From NCBI GenBank assembly GCA_016762995.1, contig JAESUT010000180.1, forward strand, positions 1-8,405: a DNA stretch of 8,405 nt. The letters run 5' to 3'. Under the pieces are notes generated by a model, which had not been told where the DNA came from, ran no database searches, and saw nothing but the letters and a program-made list of their open reading frames with translations. Positions 4,777-8,405 of this stretch are shown here, piece by piece (positions within the stretch are counted from its first letter, which is position 1; each line of letters begins with the position of its first letter). The DNA comes from Gammaproteobacteria bacterium (lineage in GTDB: Bacteria > Pseudomonadota > Gammaproteobacteria > Pseudomonadales > Pseudohongiellaceae). Position numbers and translations under genes: made by a program.

Positions 4777-7137
4777 CTACTTACTTGTATGAGTAAAGGA
4801 ACCGTCCCAATCCTCGGCCAAAACTTGCTGCCTCAGAACCTCAATTCGCTCTAAATATACCTTGTACAAAAGAGCCTCTGGCTCATTCTCCTGCAAAACT
4901 TTGAAAATGCTTTCAGCCCCAGCCCAGTCTTGGGCGAAATAGTAATCGAGCGCCTTGTGATACTCAGACACCCTCTCGGTAAGCTCCGCACTTGCCTTAT
5001 TTAACTCGCAAATAGGCTCGTAACAATCCACGGCCTTGATCTTCCCCTTCACCTTTACCCTATCGATGTGTCGAAACAGGAAGCCATCCAAACCCTTTAT
5101 CGCCGCCTCGCCTACTAATAGCTTTATGCCGTAGAATTTCGTGAGCCCCTCAAGCCTTGAACTTAGATTTACCGCGTCGCCTAGCACCGTGTAAGAACGG
5201 CGGTAAATGGAACCCATGTCGCCCACATTCATCATGCCCGAGTTGATACCTATACCGATCACTACATCGGGGTACCCCCTTTCCTTGAACACTGGACGCA
5301 GCTCATCGACCTTCTCTAGCATCAGCAGAGCTCCCCGGATTGCATTCTCTCGGTGGTTGAGATCCTCAAGGGGAGCTCCCCAGAAAGCCATCACCATGTC
5401 GCCAACGTATTTATCGATGGTGCCGTTGTTCTCGAAAATGATCTTCGTGATCGGAGTAAAGAAATCGTTCATCAATTTCTTCAATTCTGTCGCGCTCAAG
5501 GCTTCGGAGATGCTAGTGAAATTTCGAATATCGGCGAACAGCACACTGAGATCTTTACTCTCACCCTCGAAACTATAATTATCGGGATCGTCTAGCATCG
5601 AATCAATATGGGCCGGTGGAACGTATTGATCGAACATGCCTTTAATTGTCTTGCGTGTCTGACTTTCACTGAGAAATCCGTAAATCAGATTGATCATTGT
5701 AACTAGCAAGATCAAAATCAAGATCAGAACTAACGGGAAGTCTAGCTTGTAGGTATCCCACAACTGAAAATTCCCCCACACCGAACCCGTGAGCAACGCG
5801 GCTCCCGTTGCAGCCATGCTCGCCGCGCCCATGATTGGAAAAACCATCGACATGAGCAAGCCCAGAATGGTTATTCCCACAAATAGAGCCCCTGCAGTCC
5901 AATCCGGCCTGTAGGGGAAATAAATATCCGTAGGCGGGGTGAAGCCTGAAAAAACCGACTCTGTCGATGCCTCACCGGATTCCACTTCCACCGTGGCAAC
6001 CGAATCCAAAAGAGCATTCAACATGTTCGCGTGCACCTCTACTCCAGGATAGACAATGTCCAGCGGCATCGCCCGAATATCACCAAGGCCTGGAGCACTG
6101 GTGCCAACAAGCACAAGACTATTCTGCAACTGACTCTTCTCTTCTTCACTCAGATTGTCTCTCAATACATCCGTGGCGGAGATATAAGGGTATGAGCTGT
6201 CATCGAATTCCGATGAAGGACCAATATACGGCACGATAACCTTGGCAAAGCCGTCGGTTGGAATTTCAAATCTACCAGCACCGACGCCGACACCAACTCC
6301 ACGCACGACCTGTAAACCATCATAGTCTTGTGTGATGAGCTCGTAGCTTTCCGCGAAGTTATAAACTCGAATCATTTCCAATGAAAGTGTAGGGAATAGC
6401 TCCGTACCGTAACGAATCATCAGTGGGACACGGCGGACGACGCCGTCCAAATCGGGCACCTGATTCATACTGCCGATCCCGTAGGCAGCAGATTGCAAGA
6501 CCTCGATATTACCGGTGTACCCCGTCATATCTGAGACGGTAACATCTTGGGCCAACTCAGCCCCAATAGTAACTATGGACTCCGGCAGCTCGTTGTAGGC
6601 GACCGCGGACTGCGTAGTGAAATTAATAGCAAGGATCACATCAATTCCGCTGCGCATCGCTCTTGCGAAATATTGGTCAGCATCAATCTGTGGCTCAATC
6701 TCCGCTAATGTCTCATTGAAGCTTGCATCAAATTGGGAAAGATCAACGCTCTCCAATAGATCTCGAATATTTCGGTCGGGCTCTGGGAAGGTAATGTCGA
6801 AACCAACTACAAGAACACCCCTGTCGCGTAGCTTTTCCGTAAGCTGACCAACCTTGATTCGATTCCAAGGGTACTGCCCCTCGGCCTGCAATGAGCGCTC
6901 GTCGAGATCGACGATAACGATCTTGTTGCTAGGGGACTTAACATGTTTTGGCATGATGCTGAATCGCTGGTCGTAGACCAAAAACTCGAGCCGTTCGATA
7001 ATATTCGTGATGACTGCGGGAGGATTGAGTTGTAGCCACAATACGAAGCAGGTGCTAAAGATGCCCAAATAGATAGGCAGTCTCTTGCCTTCGGAGACAA
7101 AACGGCGAATGGGCTGTAGCCAGCTTGAAAGGTTCAT
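4777..7137 (-). CDS. CHASE2-domain class III adenylate cyclase, membrane-bound
   Basis: A 786-residue membrane enzyme making cAMP from ATP, probably in response to an extracytoplasmic signal. Order: short cytoplasmic N-terminus; TM1 about 21-37; periplasmic CHASE2 sensor about 43-395; three transmembrane segments about 414-434, 435-453 and 466-488; cyclase domain about 525-700; helical TPR-like tail about 715-770 ending in a WDGSFTHTSK motif. Catalytic residues are present: metal-binding D536 (FADIRNFT) and D580 (KYVGDMVMAFWG), adenine-specifying K576, and transition-state residues N657 and R661 (VNLSSRLE). The second purine-contacting position is Thr (T650 in YTVLGD) rather than Asp, the class IIIb pattern, which in several characterised members goes with bicarbonate stimulation. 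The start at 7137 has AGGCG about 6 nt upstream and a TATAAT about 40 nt upstream. It is divergent from queD and followed by the tRNA operon. All key residues are intact; the ligand is unknown. Confidence 0.93.
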   Translation of the reverse strand: MNLSSWLQPIRRFVSEGKRLPIYLGIFSTCFVLWLQLNPPAVITNIIERLEFLVYDQRFSIMPKHVKSPSNKIVIVDLDERSLQAEGQYPWNRIKVGQLTEKLRDRGVLVVGFDITFPEPDRNIRDLLESVDLSQFDASFNETLAEIEPQIDADQYFARAMRSGIDVILAINFTTQSAVAYNELPESIVTIGAELAQDVTVSDMTGYTGNIEVLQSAAYGIGSMNQVPDLDGVVRRVPLMIRYGTELFPTLSLEMIRVYNFAESYELITQDYDGLQVVRGVGVGVGAGRFEIPTDGFAKVIVPYIGPSSEFDDSSYPYISATDVLRDNLSEEEKSQLQNSLVLVGTSAPGLGDIRAMPLDIVYPGVEVHANMLNALLDSVATVEVESGEASTESVFSGFTPPTDIYFPYRPDWTAGALFVGITILGLLMSMVFPIMGAASMAATGAALLTGSVWGNFQLWDTYKLDFPLVLILILILLVTMINLIYGFLSESQTRKTIKGMFDQYVPPAHIDSMLDDPDNYSFEGESKDLSVLFADIRNFTSISEALSATELKKLMNDFFTPITKIIFENNGTIDKYVGDMVMAFWGAPLEDLNHRENAIRGALLMLEKVDELRPVFKERGYPDVVIGIGINSGMMNVGDMGSIYRRSYTVLGDAVNLSSRLEGLTKFYGIKLLVGEAAIKGLDGFLFRHIDRVKVKGKIKAVDCYEPICELNKASAELTERVSEYHKALDYYFAQDWAGAESIFKVLQENEPEALLYKVYLERIEVLRQQVLAEDWDGSFTHTSK

Positions 7138-7177
7138 GTAACGCCTGATCCGATAGGATTCCCTGCGAGATGGGATG

Positions 7178-7183
7178 ATTATA
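7178..7183 (-). promoter_or_regulatory. Putative -10 box for the adenylate cyclase gene
   Basis: The minus strand carries a perfect TATAAT here, giving a leader of about 34 nt before the cyclase ATG at 7137. The region 17-18 bp upstream (TTTTAT/GTTTTA) is a poor -35 match, so the promoter may need an activator. The 129-bp divergent spacer (7138-7266) must also hold the queD promoter, for which I see no clear hexamers. Confidence 0.5.
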
Positions 7184-7266
7184 TGCCAAAGGGCCTATAC
7201 ATAAAACGGACGAGATAGTATGTTGCGCCATTGAACAGCATAGCAACAAGGTTCTAGAGCAAGGCA

Positions 7267-7623
7267 ATGAAAATATTCAAGGAATTTCGCTTCGAGGCGG
7301 CTCACAAACTCCCCAATGTACCCGAGGGTCACAAATGCGCCCGTCTTCACGGTCACTCCTTCCTAATTAAAATAGAGGTCGAGGGCTCTGCCGGTGCCGA
7401 CACTGGCTGGGTCATGGATTTTTCCCAGATTGCGGGTGCATTCAAGCCGATCTTGGATCGACTGGATCATTACTATCTGAATGAGATCCCAGGGCTAGAG
7501 AACCCAACCAGCGAAGTGCTCGTACGCTGGATATGGAATGAGCTTAAGCCCGAACTGAATGAGCTCTCATCCATCGAAATTCGCGAAACCTGCACCAGCG
7601 GCTGCGCATACAGCGGAGTCTGA
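7267..7623 (+). CDS. queD: 6-carboxy-5,6,7,8-tetrahydropterin synthase
   Basis: A 118-residue cytoplasmic zinc enzyme converting 7,8-dihydroneopterin triphosphate to 6-carboxytetrahydropterin, an early step of preQ0/queuosine synthesis. It aligns almost end to end with E. coli QueD (about 120 residues). Zinc ligands are H13 (FEAAHKLP), H28 and H30 (RLHGHSF). The catalytic C24 lies in EGHKCARLHGH, with D67-H68 in RLDHYYLN, and the family block GLENPTSEVL (77-86) and E107 (IRETCTSGC) are present. The start is supported by the homologous N-terminus. The only ribosome-binding-like sequence, AAGG, lies just 2 nt before the ATG, so initiation may be weak. It stands alone on the plus strand, divergent from the cyclase and convergent with the reductase, with 6 bp between stop codons. 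No other que genes are in the window. Confidence 0.96.
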   Translation: MKIFKEFRFEAAHKLPNVPEGHKCARLHGHSFLIKIEVEGSAGADTGWVMDFSQIAGAFKPILDRLDHYYLNEIPGLENPTSEVLVRWIWNELKPELNELSSIEIRETCTSGCAYSGV

Positions 7624-7629
7624 TTAGAT

Positions 7630-8405
7630 TTAGACGGTAGAGAAATTTATAGGCTCTATCTCTTCGTTCTGAAAATGCTCTGCCGAAATCTTCGCTCTCT
7701 CTTTTATCAGTTTCTTGCTGACCATAAACTCCTTGGGACGGGCTACACAGTCCGCCGCGATCAACACCCCCTCCTTCAAATAAAATAAGGCGAAGCCTGC
7801 CTCGGCTTTACCGCCGGCTGAGCCCCTCATGACAAGCTGATCGTAGTCAGTACTAAGGCCGGCCATCTGCAACTTAACAGAGTATTGATCCGACCAAAAC
7901 CAAGGCACTGCATCGTATACCCGTTCTTTCCCACAAATATTGGCTGCCGCAACACGCGCCTGATCGTTGGCATTCTGAACCGACTCCAGACTAATCTGAC
8001 GCTGGTAAAGTAGACTAGGGTGATTGGTACAATCACCGGCAGCATAGACATGCTCGTCACTGGTACGGCAATATTCGTTCACCCGTATGCCAGACCCGCA
8101 TTCAATGCCTGCATTCAACGCCAACGCTACATTCGCCTCTACTCCTATGCCGACTAGCAAGAAATCCGCCTGAAACTCTGAGCCGTCGGCACAGCCAATA
8201 CGCTTTTCCTGCCCCTCATCCCGAATCGATTCAACTTTGACTCCGGTATGAATCTGCACGCCATGTGACTCATGCAGGCGCTGCATATAGTCCGACATCG
8301 CTGGGCTGGTAACTCTTTGCAAGATACGTTCGGACATCTCAAGCACTGTCACACTGACTTCCTGCTCTGCCAGTACCGCAGCTGCCTCCAAGCCGATATA
8401 GCCAC
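7630..8405 (-). CDS. FAD-dependent ferredoxin/putidaredoxin reductase-like protein, C-terminal part (cut by right edge)
   Basis: A pyridine-nucleotide-dependent FAD oxidoreductase of the putidaredoxin/rhodocoxin reductase type, which passes electrons from NAD(P)H to a small ferredoxin, often serving a cytochrome P450 or a dioxygenase. The window holds 257 complete codons from the right edge to the TAA at 7630-7632. The visible part begins inside the NAD(P)-binding Rossmann motif (GYIGLEAAAVLA). It continues through LVGIGVEAN and the FAD-binding EHVYAAGDC segment, and ends in the family's C-terminal domain with PWFWSDQYSVKLQMAG. About 150 N-terminal residues with the first FAD-binding motif lie outside the window. 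A TTG at 8389-8391 is an internal Leu codon of the Rossmann motif, not a start. The partner ferredoxin and oxygenase are not visible, so the pathway is unknown. Confidence 0.9.
   Translation of the reverse strand, partial: GYIGLEAAAVLAEQEVSVTVLEMSERILQRVTSPAMSDYMQRLHESHGVQIHTGVKVESIRDEGQEKRIGCADGSEFQADFLLVGIGVEANVALALNAGIECGSGIRVNEYCRTSDEHVYAAGDCTNHPSLLYQRQISLESVQNANDQARVAAANICGKERVYDAVPWFWSDQYSVKLQMAGLSTDYDQLVMRGSAGGKAEAGFALFYLKEGVLIAADCVARPKEFMVSKKLIKERAKISAEHFQNEEIEPINFSTV

Noticed and set aside
4781..4796. TTACT-TGTATG-AGTAA inverted repeat at the cyclase stop codon as an intrinsic terminator
   Set aside because: The stem is 5 bp and AT-rich, and the T-run begins well beyond it, so it is not convincing alone. 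The T-runs are reported with the A-tract array instead.
5207..5578. A 123-codon plus-strand ORF opposite the cyclase domain
   Set aside because: It is fully antisense to a well-supported catalytic domain, lacks a recognisable domain and ribosome binding site, and is best explained as a frame shadow.
6271..6301. A GVGVGVGAG-encoding short repeat within the CHASE2 domain
   Set aside because: It is an imperfect low-complexity stretch in a loop of an otherwise intact domain, without frame disruption or repeat structure beyond a few codons.
8389..8391. A TTG codon as the start of the right-hand oxidoreductase
   Set aside because: It is the Leu codon within the GYIGLEAA Rossmann motif; the frame stays open to the window edge, so the gene is truncated rather than short.

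Overview
The window reads like a chromosomal segment of a gammaproteobacterium, probably a free-living aquatic one. The reasons are the close match of the QueD, NAD kinase and tRNA sequences to the enterobacterial forms, the CHASE2 adenylate cyclase, the secreted metzincin protease and a moderate GC content. I cannot name the genus. Most of the window is ordinary chromosomal gene content: there is no insertion sequence, phage gene, CRISPR array or other sign of a mobile region.

Layout, left to right. Positions 1-740 (minus) hold the N-terminal 246 residues of NAD kinase (nadK), whose C-terminus is cut by the window edge. It has its own extended -10 promoter and a good ribosome binding site. 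Positions 1008-3290 (minus) encode a large exported metzincin-type zinc metalloprotease with a calcium-binding thrombospondin-3-like motif and a C-terminal domain I do not recognise. A 207-bp spacer rich in small inverted repeats lies upstream of it. Positions 3498-4415 (minus) encode a fold-type II PLP enzyme of the D-cysteine desulfhydrase/ACC deaminase family. It sits directly downstream of a tRNA-Val(UAC)-tRNA-Asp(GUC) pair (4486-4658, minus). The tRNA pair has a near-consensus sigma-70 promoter with a GC-rich discriminator, and about 30 bp upstream of its -35 box lie three exactly 10-bp-phased A8 tracts. Positions 4777-7137 (minus) encode a membrane CHASE2-class III adenylate cyclase. Positions 7267-7623 (plus) encode QueD, divergent from the cyclase. 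Positions 7630-8405 (minus) hold the C-terminal part of a putidaredoxin-reductase-like FAD oxidoreductase, convergent with queD and running off the right edge.

The genes do not form a single pathway. They are a NADP-forming kinase, a secreted protease, an amino-acid-degrading PLP enzyme, two tRNAs, a cAMP-producing sensor, a queuosine-biosynthesis enzyme and a redox protein. One loose link is that QueD contributes to queuosine, which modifies the wobble G of GUN anticodons, and the tRNA-Asp(GUC) here is such a substrate; nothing in the sequence shows that this proximity is functional. I did not find a clearly novel system. The most interesting signals are the phased A-tract array between the cyclase stop codon and the tRNA promoter, the PLP-enzyme gene that appears to depend on tRNA read-through, the hairpin leader of the protease gene, and the uncharacterised C-terminal module of the protease.
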